A DNA stretch of 53,688 bases, from contig NZ_BAABJJ010000021.1 in NCBI RefSeq assembly GCF_039543245.1, forward strand, positions 1 to 53,688, in the 5' to 3' direction. The translations under genes were made by a program, and so were the position numbers. A model generated the notes under the pieces. That model was not told where the DNA came from, did no database searches, and saw only the letters and a list, made by a program, of their open reading frames with translations. Of this stretch, positions 1 to 9,293 are shown piece after piece. This DNA is from Algibacter_G agarivorans (GTDB taxonomy: Bacteria > Bacteroidota > Bacteroidia > Flavobacteriales > Flavobacteriaceae). Position 1 is the first letter of the stretch. Every line of letters starts with the position of its first letter.

Positions 1-118
1 AAATATGAATAATACTCCAATCCTTTTTAAAAATGAATAGTTTTTGGACTTACTTCTGAAAGTGCCTAATTAGAGTATCATTATAAATTGTAGTTTGTTT
101 TTTTTAAATATAATTTAC

Positions 119-505
119 CTAATTACTAGAACCTATATGATTTAAACTACTTTCTATTATTAAAACAAACATACCTAGAGTAACTCCTGCAAGACTTACA
201 ATGGTTAAAATAGTCGACGTCGTTTTATCCTTAAGTTGAATTTTTTCTATATTATCTTTTTCAATTGTTGTTATAATCATTTCTCTATTAATTATCGAAC
301 TTCCATAAACTTTGTTATCAGCAACTTGAATCCTATCAAACTTTAGAGATTGATTATCAATAGTCTTAACTCGAACTTTAGAATTAGATTTGGACGCTTC
401 ATCAAGTGTTACAGATGGTGTTTTATAAACAGTGCAGCTTTGCAATAACATTAATGTTACAAAAAAAAATGTGACTAGTTTTAAATTCCTGTCTATAGCT
501 TTCAT
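119..505 (-). CDS. Small predicted lipoprotein of unknown function
   Basis: A 128-residue protein when started at the ATG at 503-505. This start is preferred over an ATG 45 bases upstream because it puts a signal sequence at the N-terminus: a positive start (MKAIDRNLK), a hydrophobic stretch, and a lipobox LLQSC. It should be exported and lipid-anchored at a cysteine near residue 25. The middle is polar and beta-rich in appearance. A hydrophobic segment near the C-terminus (around TILTIVSLAGVTLGMFVLII) could be a membrane helix. No family is recognised. It stands alone, about 280 bases from the next gene on the same strand. Confidence 0.6.
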   Translation of the reverse strand: MKAIDRNLKLVTFFFVTLMLLQSCTVYKTPSVTLDEASKSNSKVRVKTIDNQSLKFDRIQVADNKVYGSSIINREMIITTIEKDNIEKIQLKDKTTSTILTIVSLAGVTLGMFVLIIESSLNHIGSSN

Positions 506-550
506 GATAAATTTTCTATGTACAACTAAATGTATTTGTTTTACCAACAA

Positions 551-787
551 CTTGAAATGAGAATTATCAGTTTAAATAAATTATATCCTGATATTTATTC
601 TATGTGAGCAATGAAATACAGCAAAATAATACAATGACTTTATTAAAGACTATTATGTTAAAACTGCTGATGAAAATCTTACAATTCAAGAATTATTTAA
701 TAAAAGACAAACTTAAGAAGAACTAAGCTAAAAAAAACAATACTAAATTAGGTCCTAATCAAGTAACTCATATTATACAAACACACG
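551..787. other. Gene-free stretch with an old gene-end fragment
   Basis: No intact gene. In the plus frame from 630 to 716 there is a 28-codon open stretch whose product ends in TADENLTIQELFNKRQT and looks like the C-terminus of a decayed protein. Bases 698-718 are identical to 41593-41613, beside the IS110 copy. The end of the stretch (about 773-793, TATACAAACACACGTTACC) resembles the right arm of the attC-like sites found from 33.9 kb onward. A decayed cassette is one reading; the evidence is thin. Confidence 0.25.
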
Positions 788-1882
788 TTACCCCTTCACA
801 TCCAAAGCATCCCTCAAGGCATTCCCTATCATCATAAACGCCATAACCAAACTCATAATACAAAGTCCAGGAATCATAGCTAAATAGGGTTTCCCGAGAA
901 TAATATAATTATAGTGATCTTTAATCATAGCACCCCAACTTGCCATAGGCGGCTGCGCTCCAATACCTAAAAAGCTAAGTCCGCTTTCAATTAAAATGGC
1001 TGCTGCAAAATTAGCAGCAGAAATCACAATAACAGGCGCCATAATGTTTGGTAAAATATGTTTGGTTATAATTCTATAATCATTAAAACCTAAAGCTCTG
1101 GCAGCAGTTACATATTGCATTTCTTTGGCACTTATTATTTGACCACGCACTACCCTAGCCACTTCTACCCACATGGTTAACCCTACCGCAATAAACACTT
1201 GCCAAAACCCTTTACCTAAGGCTAAGGTTATTGCAATAACCAATAATAAGGTAGGTATGGACCACGTAACATTAATAACCCACATAATAACAGCATCTAC
1301 TTTTCCACCAAAATAACCAGCAAGACTCCCCATGAAAACACCAATAATAAGCGAAATAAAAACTGCTACAAAACCAATAAAAAAGGAAATTCTTGCCCCC
1401 ACCAAAACGCGGCTCAATAAATCACGACCGTATTTATCAGTTCCAAATAAAAAGGTTTTTTCCTTTATAAATTGAGCCACTGAATGGTTAGGGAACTTAT
1501 TAATAAGGATTGTTTTCTCTGAGCCTTCTAACCCATCAGAAGCATATTCTTTATAAATTAAAACACCTTCCTTAATACTGTAATCTGAAATAGGAGTTTC
1601 GGTATCTGTATTTTTTCTTCCGAAGAAAATCTTATCAAAACCACTTTGATCTGCTTCTATTTGCGATGGAATAGTGAGCATCGTTACTTTAAACCCTGGT
1701 TTTTTAGAATGAATTGCCAAATGCATTTGATTGGCATACTGCGAATTATCTGGCGCAAACACATAAGCAAACACAGAAACCACCCCAACAAAAACAATAA
1801 AATAGAAACTAAAAACGCCCCAGAAGTTCTTTTTAAACTTTTGGAGCGCTAGTTGTTTAAGTGAGTTTGATTTATGACTCAT
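788..1882 (-). CDS. Peptide ABC transporter permease, OppC/DppC type
   Basis: 364-residue inner-membrane permease of an oligopeptide/dipeptide ABC importer. One N-terminal helix (about residues 20-42) is followed by a long periplasmic loop of about 90 residues. The transport domain begins after the family sequence FGTDKYGRDLLSR and has about five helices. The cytoplasmic EAA loop that docks the ATPase is visible as ARALGFNDYRIITKHILPN. The C-terminus ends in RDALDV as is usual for OppC. The long loop between helix 1 and the transport domain is common in Bacteroidota homologues. No OppB, OppD/F or binding protein lies in the window, so its partners are elsewhere. It lies 13 bases downstream of the protease gene on the same strand and is probably cotranscribed. 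Confidence 0.85.
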   Translation of the reverse strand: MSHKSNSLKQLALQKFKKNFWGVFSFYFIVFVGVVSVFAYVFAPDNSQYANQMHLAIHSKKPGFKVTMLTIPSQIEADQSGFDKIFFGRKNTDTETPISDYSIKEGVLIYKEYASDGLEGSEKTILINKFPNHSVAQFIKEKTFLFGTDKYGRDLLSRVLVGARISFFIGFVAVFISLIIGVFMGSLAGYFGGKVDAVIMWVINVTWSIPTLLLVIAITLALGKGFWQVFIAVGLTMWVEVARVVRGQIISAKEMQYVTAARALGFNDYRIITKHILPNIMAPVIVISAANFAAAILIESGLSFLGIGAQPPMASWGAMIKDHYNYIILGKPYLAMIPGLCIMSLVMAFMMIGNALRDALDVKG

Positions 1883-1895
1883 TCTTTAAATGCGC

Positions 1896-4052
1896 TTAAT
1901 TCTTAACCTTTACAGTAGAAGCCACTTTTTTAATAGGATACGATGTTTTTAAATCTTCTAACACATTCAGTGCTTCCTCAATATAAACATCTTTACTTAA
2001 GCTTTCATGCCAACGCTGACGTTTTTCTTTTAAGTCTGTAGTATCTTGTTCAAAAAGGTTCTTTTCATAACTATGCGAATCAAATGTTAAATTGGTTTTA
2101 TACTTTGAAATCGCATCAAACTTTTTAGACTCTTGCTCGTTAGCCTCAATTTGAGCTCTATAGGCTTTATAGTTTAGAGAGTAAACCGTTTCGTCAATCT
2201 TACTCTTAACCCATTTTGCATTGTCTTCAATAAGTTTTAACTGCTCATTGTTAACCATACGATCTTCACTATTTTTTATAGTGGTATTATAATCAAAGTC
2301 ATTTTCCCATGGCGTATAGGTTGCTGCAGAGATTTCATCCCAAGGCAACGGGTTGTCTTTATCCTTTTCACCAACATCAATAAAACTGAAACGACCTGGA
2401 ACTTTCACATCACTTTTAACACCTTCTAACTGAACAGAGCCACCGTTAATTCTATAATACTTTTGAACCGTTAATGCCAAAGCACCTAAATCGCCACTGG
2501 TGTTATTTCTTAGCATATTATTCAAATTAATCACATTTTGAACGGTACCCTTTCCATAGGTTTGTTTGCTACCAATAATAATAGCACGTTTATAATCTTG
2601 CATGGCTGCTGCCATAATTTCGGAAGCAGATGCCGAAATTTCATTCACCAGAATTACCAAAGGGCCATCCCAAGAAATAGATTTATCTCTATCTTTTAAA
2701 ACCTCTTTAGCTTCGCCCGTAGAACGCACTTGCACCACAGGGCCATCTTGTATAAATAAGCCCGCCATATCTACTACGGCCGGCAATGAGCCACCACCAT
2801 TATTACGTAAATCTAGCACCAAACCTTCCATGCCTTCTGCCTTTAAATACTCAATTTCTTTCTTTACATCTTTTGCGGCGTTCACATTTTTATAATCTTT
2901 AAAATCTACATAAAACGCTGGCAAATTAATGACTCCAAACTTTTTATCGTCTTTTTCAACTATGGATGATTTTGCATAGGTTTCATTCAACTCTACAATA
3001 TCTCTAGTAATAACAATATCTTTAAGCGTACCATCCACTTTTTTAACGGTAAGTGTCACTTTTGTGCCTTTTGGACCTTTAATATACTTTATAGCATCAT
3101 TAATACGCATACCAACAATGTTTACAGGAAACTCTTCATCTTCCTGCTTCACCTTTAAAATAATATCCTCAACCTCAAGCTCTTTACTTCTCCAAGCTGG
3201 GCCACCAGAAATCAATTCAACTATTTTAATATAGTCCATACGCTTTTGCAATCTAGCACCAATACCTTCCAATTTGCCAGACATACGCTGATCGAAATCT
3301 TCTTTATTTCTAGGTGCCAAATAATAGGTATGCGGATCAAACTCTTCAACAATCGTATTCACATAAATAGCAAACCAATCTTCGCGTCGCTGATCATCAA
3401 TATAATCCTCAAAAAATATATTTATAGATTTTAACGTAGCTTCTCTAGCTTCTTTTTCGATTTGTGCTTCGGTCTTCATGACATAAGACGCGTCATTCTC
3501 TTTAGCTAATTTCTCTTGTTTATATATATCATCATAATTAGAAAGTGTAGAAAACTTGAGCTGTTGTCTCCAGCGTTCTTTCATCTGTTTTCTATTTTTC
3601 ACGAACGCACTATTCTCGTAATTTGTATCAAAAGCTTCATCTAAGCTATAATCGAAAGGTTGTGAGAGTACTTCTTTATAAATGGCTTTAGCTTCTTCAA
3701 TACGCTTCAACATGCGCTCATTAACCACATTAAAAAATGTAATATCAGTAGCTTTAAGTTGATCGTCAATGGTTAGTTTGTACTTCTCAAAATCATTATA
3801 ATCAGATTCGTAAAAATACCTTTTAACAGGATCTATAATTTCCAAATAATCTTTAAATAATTCCTCCGAAAAGGCATCATCCATAGCAATAGGATCAAAA
3901 TGACCTTGTTCTAAAACAAAGGTTATAATTTGAATTAATAATTTATCTTTATCTGGATTACTGAATTTTTTTGAGGTAAAACTACAAGATGCAAAAGCAA
4001 GAAGTAGCAATAACGACAGTACTTTATAATTCCTTTTCATAATATTCTTCAT
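1896..4052 (-). CDS. prc: Carboxy-terminal processing protease (Prc/CtpA, S41 family)
   Basis: 718 residues, the length of the long Prc (Tsp) branch. A lipoprotein signal with FASCS near residue 23 points to an envelope-anchored protein. An N-terminal helical region is followed by a PDZ domain (about 245-345). The S41 protease core comes next: the catalytic serine lies in SASASEI near 475 and the general-base lysine in TYGKGT near 500. The charged C-terminal 150 residues match the extra domain of Prc. Such enzymes degrade or trim periplasmic proteins from the C-terminus. An in-frame ATG four codons downstream of the chosen start is also possible. The gene is divergent from surE and upstream of the OppC-type permease. 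Confidence 0.9.
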   Translation of the reverse strand: MKNIMKRNYKVLSLLLLLAFASCSFTSKKFSNPDKDKLLIQIITFVLEQGHFDPIAMDDAFSEELFKDYLEIIDPVKRYFYESDYNDFEKYKLTIDDQLKATDITFFNVVNERMLKRIEEAKAIYKEVLSQPFDYSLDEAFDTNYENSAFVKNRKQMKERWRQQLKFSTLSNYDDIYKQEKLAKENDASYVMKTEAQIEKEAREATLKSINIFFEDYIDDQRREDWFAIYVNTIVEEFDPHTYYLAPRNKEDFDQRMSGKLEGIGARLQKRMDYIKIVELISGGPAWRSKELEVEDIILKVKQEDEEFPVNIVGMRINDAIKYIKGPKGTKVTLTVKKVDGTLKDIVITRDIVELNETYAKSSIVEKDDKKFGVINLPAFYVDFKDYKNVNAAKDVKKEIEYLKAEGMEGLVLDLRNNGGGSLPAVVDMAGLFIQDGPVVQVRSTGEAKEVLKDRDKSISWDGPLVILVNEISASASEIMAAAMQDYKRAIIIGSKQTYGKGTVQNVINLNNMLRNNTSGDLGALALTVQKYYRINGGSVQLEGVKSDVKVPGRFSFIDVGEKDKDNPLPWDEISAATYTPWENDFDYNTTIKNSEDRMVNNEQLKLIEDNAKWVKSKIDETVYSLNYKAYRAQIEANEQESKKFDAISKYKTNLTFDSHSYEKNLFEQDTTDLKEKRQRWHESLSKDVYIEEALNVLEDLKTSYPIKKVASTVKVKN

Positions 4053-4215
4053 CTATTTAAATTTAGCAGCTATTGAAAGCACAACATAATTTCTACTAAA
4101 ATAAAGAAAAAACCATGCCAATAAAGGCAATCGTTACTAATTTTTTGTTAAACCGAAGAAATTAGGTGTTTCCTGACGAAATTATGTATTTTAGCGGTGT
4201 TATATAACGTTATAA

Positions 4216-5010
4216 ATGACAAAAAAACCACTTATACTAGTTACAAATGATGATGGCATAAATGCGCCTGGCATTAGAACTTTAATTAGTGTTATGAATA
4301 CACTTGGAGATGTGGTTGTGGTAGCGCCAGATAGCCCACAAAGCGGTATGGGGCATGCCATTACATTAAACTCTACTTTATATGCTGAACAGGTTTTTGT
4401 AGATAATGGCCCTCAAAAAGAATATAGTTGCTCTGGCACACCTGCCGATTGCGTAAAACTGGCTATTAGAGAAATTCTAGATAGAAAACCAGACCTTTGT
4501 GTGTCTGGGATTAATCACGGTTCAAATGCATCCATAAATGTTATTTATTCCGGAACTATGAGTGCTGCTATTGAAGCAGGCATTGAAGGTATTCCTGCTA
4601 TTGGATTTTCATTATTAGACTATACTTGGAATGCTAATTTTGAAGCCTCGAAACCTTATGTTAAAGCGGTAACCGAAAATGTTTTAAAACATGGATTGCC
4701 TAATGGCATTGTTCTAAATGTAAATATTCCAAATATTTTAGAAGAGCACATAAAAGGCATCAAAATATGCAGACAAGCTAAAGCGAATTGGGTTGAGGAA
4801 TTTGACAAACGCCAAACACCACAAGGAAAAGATTATTACTGGCTTACCGGAAAATTTATTAATCTAGATAATGGTGAAGACACTGATGAATGGGCACTTG
4901 AAAACAATTATGTTTCCGTAGTTCCTGCTCAGTTTGATTTAACCGCGCACCACTTTATAAAAGACTTAAATACCTGGAATTTAAATGATACTGAAACAAA
5001 TTCAGCATAA
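4216..5010 (+). CDS. surE: 5'/3'-nucleotidase SurE
   Basis: 264-residue cytoplasmic metal-dependent phosphatase that removes phosphate from nucleoside 5'- and 3'-monophosphates. The metal ligands are seen in VTNDDG (residues 9-14), the Ser of PDSPQSGMGHAIT and the Asn of SGINHGSN. The substrate-site sequence YSGTMSAAIEA is also present. Length fits the family. The start codon is preceded by the 12-bp palindrome TATAACGTTATA at 4203-4214, which could be an operator. The next gene begins at the base after the stop codon, so the two are surely cotranscribed. Confidence 0.93.
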   Translation: MTKKPLILVTNDDGINAPGIRTLISVMNTLGDVVVVAPDSPQSGMGHAITLNSTLYAEQVFVDNGPQKEYSCSGTPADCVKLAIREILDRKPDLCVSGINHGSNASINVIYSGTMSAAIEAGIEGIPAIGFSLLDYTWNANFEASKPYVKAVTENVLKHGLPNGIVLNVNIPNILEEHIKGIKICRQAKANWVEEFDKRQTPQGKDYYWLTGKFINLDNGEDTDEWALENNYVSVVPAQFDLTAHHFIKDLNTWNLNDTETNSA

Positions 5011-5292
5011 ATGAAAAAAGATATTTTTATAGGGATATTAGTAGGTTTAATTGCTAATGCCATCGGTTTATATTTTGCAGCTACCTTATTAGGACAAGGT
5101 GATGACTTCTTAACAGTAGTTAAAGCTGCCGCAGATGAAGGCTTTTTAGGAAAACTAATAAGTTTAGGGGCTATTTTAAATTTAGTCGCCTTTTTTGTTT
5201 TTATAAAAAAGAAACAAGATTACCGTGCCAGAGGAGTGCTATTAATAACGGTTTTTATTGCTGTTTTCACTTTTGTATTTAAGTTGTTTTGA
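5011..5292 (+). CDS. Small membrane protein of unknown function
   Basis: 93 residues with three predicted hydrophobic segments: about 5-27, 45-65 and 75-93. Short charged loops such as KKKQDYRARG lie on the cytoplasmic side. It starts at the base following the surE stop, so it is translated from the same mRNA. Small membrane proteins of this layout are often found beside surE and lpxB in Flavobacteriaceae, but I know of no assigned role. Called real from its tight coupling and clean membrane topology. Confidence 0.7.
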   Translation: MKKDIFIGILVGLIANAIGLYFAATLLGQGDDFLTVVKAAADEGFLGKLISLGAILNLVAFFVFIKKKQDYRARGVLLITVFIAVFTFVFKLF

Positions 5293-5324
5293 GAACATGT
5301 CGCGCAAAGGGAAGAAAATACATT

Positions 5325-5405
5325 GACGGATGACTGATGACTGATGTTGGCTGTGAGTTTTGAATAATCAGTCATGAGTGGTGTCCCCTTGAGGGGACTT
5401 TAGGG
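5325..5405. repeat. Heptamer repeat and GTCCCC hairpin between surE unit and lpxB
   Basis: Three heptamers in a row (GACGGAT, GACTGAT, GACTGAT at 5325-5345) have the same period as the GACGGAA repeat inside the gatB-aspS fusion. At about 5383-5398 the palindrome GTCCCCTTGAGGGGAC follows. Both look like dispersed extragenic repeats of this lineage. The rest of the 277-base gap shows no gene; the hairpin could help to end the surE transcript. Confidence 0.5.
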
Positions 5406-5569
5406 GTGTTTTTAATAACTAAAAAAACGGTCAACTCTATATAGGAATATACAGACTAAACAAATTAAACCATTATAAATATTAAATAAGACATAAGTTA
5501 TTTGTTATTCAGTCCAAACATACAAATATTAAATAACCTATTAACTTCTGTAACCAGAGATTAAGACCC

Positions 5570-6682
5570 ATGAAATATTACATTATTGCTGGAGAAGCAT
5601 CAGGCGATTTACATGGCTCAAACCTAATGAAAGCATTGCAAAATGAAGATGTAAATGTAGATATTAGATTTTGGGGTGGCGACCTCATGCAAGCTGTTGG
5701 CGGCAAACTAGTAAAGCACTATAAAGAGCGTTCTTTTATGGGTTTTATAGAAGTGATTATGAATCTTCCGAAAATTTTTAAAGACTTTTCTATTTGCAAA
5801 GAAGATATTAAAAATTTCAAGCCTGATGTTATTGTTTTTATTGATAATTCGGGATTTAATTTACGCATAGCCAAGTGGGCAAAACAAGAAGGTTTTAGAA
5901 CTCATTATTATATTTCGCCACAAGTTTGGGCCTCTAGAGCCAGCAGAGTGAAAGCCATAAAACGCGATATTGATGCCATGTATGTCATTTTGCCTTTTGT
6001 AGAACCGTTTTACAAAAAACACGGTTATCATGTTACATTTGTTGGACACCCTTTAATTGACGCCATTGCAAATAGAGCACAAGTTGGAGAATTTGAATTT
6101 AGAAAAAACCACCAATTAGGAGACAAACCCATAATAGCATTATTACCGGGAAGCAGAAAACAGGAAATAACCAAAATGCTTTCTGTAATGCTAAGTTTGA
6201 TTAATGATTATCCTAAATACCAATTTGTAATTGCAGGCGCCCCTAGTCAGGATTATAGTTTTTATGAAACTTTTATTAAAGCTCATGATGTCAAGTTTAT
6301 TTCAAACAAAACTTATGATTTATTGAGTATTTCAACGGCTGCTCTAGTAACATCTGGAACAGCTACTTTAGAAACCGCATTATTTAAAGTCCCCCAAGTG
6401 GTTTGTTATAAAGGAAGCGCTATTTCATACCAAATTGCAAAACGCATCATCACTTTAAAATTTATTTCGTTAGTAAATTTAGTGATGGACAGAGAAGTAG
6501 TTACGGAGCTTATTCAAGAGGATTTCAATAAAAAGAGACTCAAACAAGAACTGGATCATATCCTAAACCCTGAAGCACGCAAAAACCTGTTTTTAGATTA
6601 TTATGAATTGGAAAAAACTTTGGGTGGAAAAGGGGCTAGCAAAAAAACAGCAAGATTAATTTACGAATCTATTAAAACTTAA
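5570..6682 (+). CDS. lpxB: Lipid-A-disaccharide synthase
   Basis: 370 residues; GT19 glycosyltransferase that joins UDP-2,3-diacylglucosamine to lipid X on the inner face of the inner membrane in lipid A synthesis. The N-terminal family sequence IAGEASGDLHGSNLMKAL is present, followed by FWGGDLMQAVGG. The acceptor-domain stretch VIVFIDNSGFNLRIAKWAK and the donor-site segment LLPGSRKQEI are clear, as is TSGTATLE near residue 265. Length is normal. Six bases separate it from the downstream NlpC/P60 gene. Confidence 0.94.
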   Translation: MKYYIIAGEASGDLHGSNLMKALQNEDVNVDIRFWGGDLMQAVGGKLVKHYKERSFMGFIEVIMNLPKIFKDFSICKEDIKNFKPDVIVFIDNSGFNLRIAKWAKQEGFRTHYYISPQVWASRASRVKAIKRDIDAMYVILPFVEPFYKKHGYHVTFVGHPLIDAIANRAQVGEFEFRKNHQLGDKPIIALLPGSRKQEITKMLSVMLSLINDYPKYQFVIAGAPSQDYSFYETFIKAHDVKFISNKTYDLLSISTAALVTSGTATLETALFKVPQVVCYKGSAISYQIAKRIITLKFISLVNLVMDREVVTELIQEDFNKKRLKQELDHILNPEARKNLFLDYYELEKTLGGKGASKKTARLIYESIKT

Positions 6683-6688
6683 TTTTAG

Positions 6689-7228
6689 ATGAAGAAAATA
6701 GTCCTAATCGTTATTTTAATCCTAAGCTTTAGCAGTTGTAAATCTTCAAAACGGTCAAAAAGCAAAAAAACATCTTCTACTAAAATCATCACTAAAAAAA
6801 TCGAAACTTCTGAAAGTGGCTCAAAAGTAGAAGCATTTCCTAAATCCAAAACAACACGTATTATAGATTATGCACAACAGTTTGAAGGGGTTCGCTACAA
6901 ATGGGCAGGGACTTCAAAATCGGGAATGGATTGTTCTGGCTTGGTCTATGAATCTTTTAAAGTACATGATATCTTATTACCCAGAATTTCGAGAGACATG
7001 GCTAAAAAAGGTCATAAAATTTCATTAAAAAAAGTACTTAAAGGTGATTTACTATTTTTCAAAACTGGAAACCGAAGAAACTCAATTAATCACGTAGGTT
7101 TAGTAGTTGACATTAGAGGTAATGATATAAAATTTATACACGCCACAACAAGTAAAGGCGTTATTATATCTGGGCTAAACGAAACCTACTGGCTTAAAAA
7201 TTTTCACGAAGCCCGAAGAATTTTATAA
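6689..7228 (+). CDS. NlpC/P60-family cell-wall peptidase, lipoprotein
   Basis: 179 residues. Its signal sequence ends in a lipobox-like SFSSCKSS, so it is probably anchored to the envelope. A basic linker rich in Lys and Ser follows. The NlpC/P60 domain (about 60-179) has the catalytic cysteine in SGMDCSGLV near 78, histidine in NHVGLVV and the third residue in the following FIHATTSKG. Such enzymes cut gamma-D-glutamyl-diamino acid bonds in peptidoglycan stem peptides. It sits between lpxB and comEC, six bases after lpxB, in what looks like one envelope operon. Confidence 0.85.
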   Translation: MKKIVLIVILILSFSSCKSSKRSKSKKTSSTKIITKKIETSESGSKVEAFPKSKTTRIIDYAQQFEGVRYKWAGTSKSGMDCSGLVYESFKVHDILLPRISRDMAKKGHKISLKKVLKGDLLFFKTGNRRNSINHVGLVVDIRGNDIKFIHATTSKGVIISGLNETYWLKNFHEARRIL

Positions 7229-7250
7229 GATATTCTTATCTTACACTTTC

Positions 7251-9290
7251 ATGCAATTACTCAATTTTACGATAATTAAATTAACCGTTTGCCTCATTTT
7301 AGGCATCCTCATTGGTTATTTAATGGATATATCGTTTAGGGCTTCTTTACTCTTATCCGCTTCTCTACTAACTATTCTTCTTATATTTTATTTAGTTGCA
7401 AAAAAACAGTTTATAAAAACTATTTGGTTTGGTGTTTTTGCTTGTGGTTTAATGATTTCGATTGGGATACTTACTACAAATGTTCATAATCAAAAAAACG
7501 TCTCTAACCATTATACACATCAGCTTTCAACAAAAAATGATGCTTTAAAAACCATCACTTTTCGAATTAGAGAAGTCTTAAAGCCCAGTAATTATTATGA
7601 CAAATATGTGATTGACCTTCTACAAGTTGATGACAAAAAAGTAACAGGAAAATCGCTTTTGAATATCCCAAAAGATTCGCTTAAGTCTGTATTAAAAGTT
7701 GATGATATTCTTATTAGCAAGACTGAATTTAAAGATTTGGCGCATCCTTTGAATCCGCATCAATTTAATTACAAAAATTATTTAGATAAAAAATATATTT
7801 ACCATCAACTCTATGCCACAAATAAATCGCTTTTTGATGTTGAATCTGACACTCAAACACTACTTGGCTTAGCTGATAACATCCGCCAACACATTAATAA
7901 AAAGTTAAAACCTTACCATTTTAATCCAAATGAACTCTCTATAATCAATGCCCTTTTATTGGGGCAACGGCAAGACATTAGCGAAGAAGTTTACAACAGT
8001 TATACCAATGCTGGTGTCATCCATATTTTAGCCGTTTCCGGATTGCATGTGGGGATTATTTTATTAATCTTAAGTTTTGTTTTAAAACCTTTAGAACGTT
8101 TTAAACATGGCAAACTCATTAAAACAATATTGCTAGTAAGCATTTTATGGAGCTTTGCATTAATAGCTGGATTATCGGCGTCGGTAACGCGTGCGGTAAC
8201 TATGTTTAGTATTGTTGCCATTGCTGTAAATCTTAAAAGACCCACCAATATTTACAACACATTTGCAATAAGTATGTTTGTTATTTTGCTTTTTAAACCC
8301 TTGTTCTTGTTCGATGTTGGTTTTCAATTGAGTTATTTGGCGGTATTCTCGATTGTTACTATCGACCCATATTTGTATAAATTATGGAAACCTAAGAATA
8401 AAATTATTGATATTTATTGGCACACGTTTACAGTAACTGTTTCTGCTCAAATAGGCATTATTCCGTTGAGTTTATTTTATTTTCATCAATTTCCGAGTCT
8501 ATTTTTTATCTCAAATTTGGTGATTATTCCTTTTTTAGGTATTATTTTGAGCTTCGGAATACTTGTTATTATTCTAGCGGTTTTAAATATGCTTCCTCAA
8601 TTAGCGGCGAATATCTACGGAAGTATTATAAGCTTAATGAATGATTTTGTAAGCTGGATTTCTACTCAAGAATCATTTCTATTTAAAGATATTCCATTTA
8701 GTCTTTTATATGTTTTAGTTTCATACTTCCTTATCATTTCGTTTGTTAGGCTATTAATCAAAAAGAATTATTCAACGTTAAGAGCTTTCCTTGTTTTTAT
8801 ATTAGTTGCTCAAGCCAGTACGATTTACACGAAGTACAATACCCCACAAAATGAATTTATTGTATTTCATAAAAGCAGATATAGCCTTTTAGGAAACGTA
8901 CAAAACAATAAAATTTTAGTATCGCATGATTTTGACAGCTTAACAAAATTAAAAAATAATACTATTAAGGATTATTCCGTTGGAAGTCTTATTGAAACCA
9001 TTAAAGAAGATTCGATTTACCCTATTTACCAACTTAATAACAAAACGCTTTTGATAGTTGACAGTTTAGGCATTTATAATATTAAATCGCTTAAACCTGA
9101 CTACGTATTACTCCGGCAATCACCAAAAATGAATTTGAATCGACTCATAGATTCTATTAACCCTCAGCAGATTATTGCCGACGGAAGTAATTATAAATCG
9201 TATGTAGCACGATGGGAAGCTATTTGTAAAAAAAGAAAGCTCCCTTTTCACCAAACAAGTAAAAAGGGAGCTTTTATTATAGATTATTAA
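7251..9290 (+). CDS. comEC: ComEC/Rec2-family DNA-uptake channel protein
   Basis: 679-residue multi-pass inner-membrane protein. An N-terminal membrane/OB-like part (1-215) with a DUF4131-type soluble loop is followed by the competence domain (about 220-500), which contains LNALLLGQRQ-like sequence and HILAVSGLHVGIILL. In ComEC of transformable bacteria this channel passes single-stranded DNA into the cytoplasm. The last 170 residues are short and lack the metal-binding histidines of the beta-lactamase-like domain, as is usual in Bacteroidota. It follows the NlpC/P60 gene by 22 bases. Its final codons contain an intrinsic terminator, and its stop lies three bases from the stop of the convergent thioredoxin-like gene. 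Confidence 0.85.
   Translation: MQLLNFTIIKLTVCLILGILIGYLMDISFRASLLLSASLLTILLIFYLVAKKQFIKTIWFGVFACGLMISIGILTTNVHNQKNVSNHYTHQLSTKNDALKTITFRIREVLKPSNYYDKYVIDLLQVDDKKVTGKSLLNIPKDSLKSVLKVDDILISKTEFKDLAHPLNPHQFNYKNYLDKKYIYHQLYATNKSLFDVESDTQTLLGLADNIRQHINKKLKPYHFNPNELSIINALLLGQRQDISEEVYNSYTNAGVIHILAVSGLHVGIILLILSFVLKPLERFKHGKLIKTILLVSILWSFALIAGLSASVTRAVTMFSIVAIAVNLKRPTNIYNTFAISMFVILLFKPLFLFDVGFQLSYLAVFSIVTIDPYLYKLWKPKNKIIDIYWHTFTVTVSAQIGIIPLSLFYFHQFPSLFFISNLVIIPFLGIILSFGILVIILAVLNMLPQLAANIYGSIISLMNDFVSWISTQESFLFKDIPFSLLYVLVSYFLIISFVRLLIKKNYSTLRAFLVFILVAQASTIYTKYNTPQNEFIVFHKSRYSLLGNVQNNKILVSHDFDSLTKLKNNTIKDYSVGSLIETIKEDSIYPIYQLNNKTLLIVDSLGIYNIKSLKPDYVLLRQSPKMNLNRLIDSINPQQIIADGSNYKSYVARWEAICKKRKLPFHQTSKKGAFIIDY
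9238..9276 (+). terminator. Intrinsic terminator inside the 3' end of comEC
   Basis: The arms AGCTCCCTTTT (9238-9248) and AAAAGGGAGCT (9262-9272) form a perfect 11-bp stem followed by TTTTATTAT. The whole structure is coding sequence for the last residues of ComEC. With only three bases between the two convergent stop codons there is no other room for a terminator. Confidence 0.8.
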
Positions 9291-9293
9291 ATT

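Noticed and set aside
1646..1852. Plus-strand small frame inside the OppC-type permease
   Set aside because: Antisense to a clear membrane transport gene and without independent support.
5325..5345. GACGGAT/GACTGAT heptamers as a phase-variable promoter of lpxB
   Set aside because: They lie 225 bases upstream of lpxB with no promoter consensus nearby; more like a dispersed repeat.
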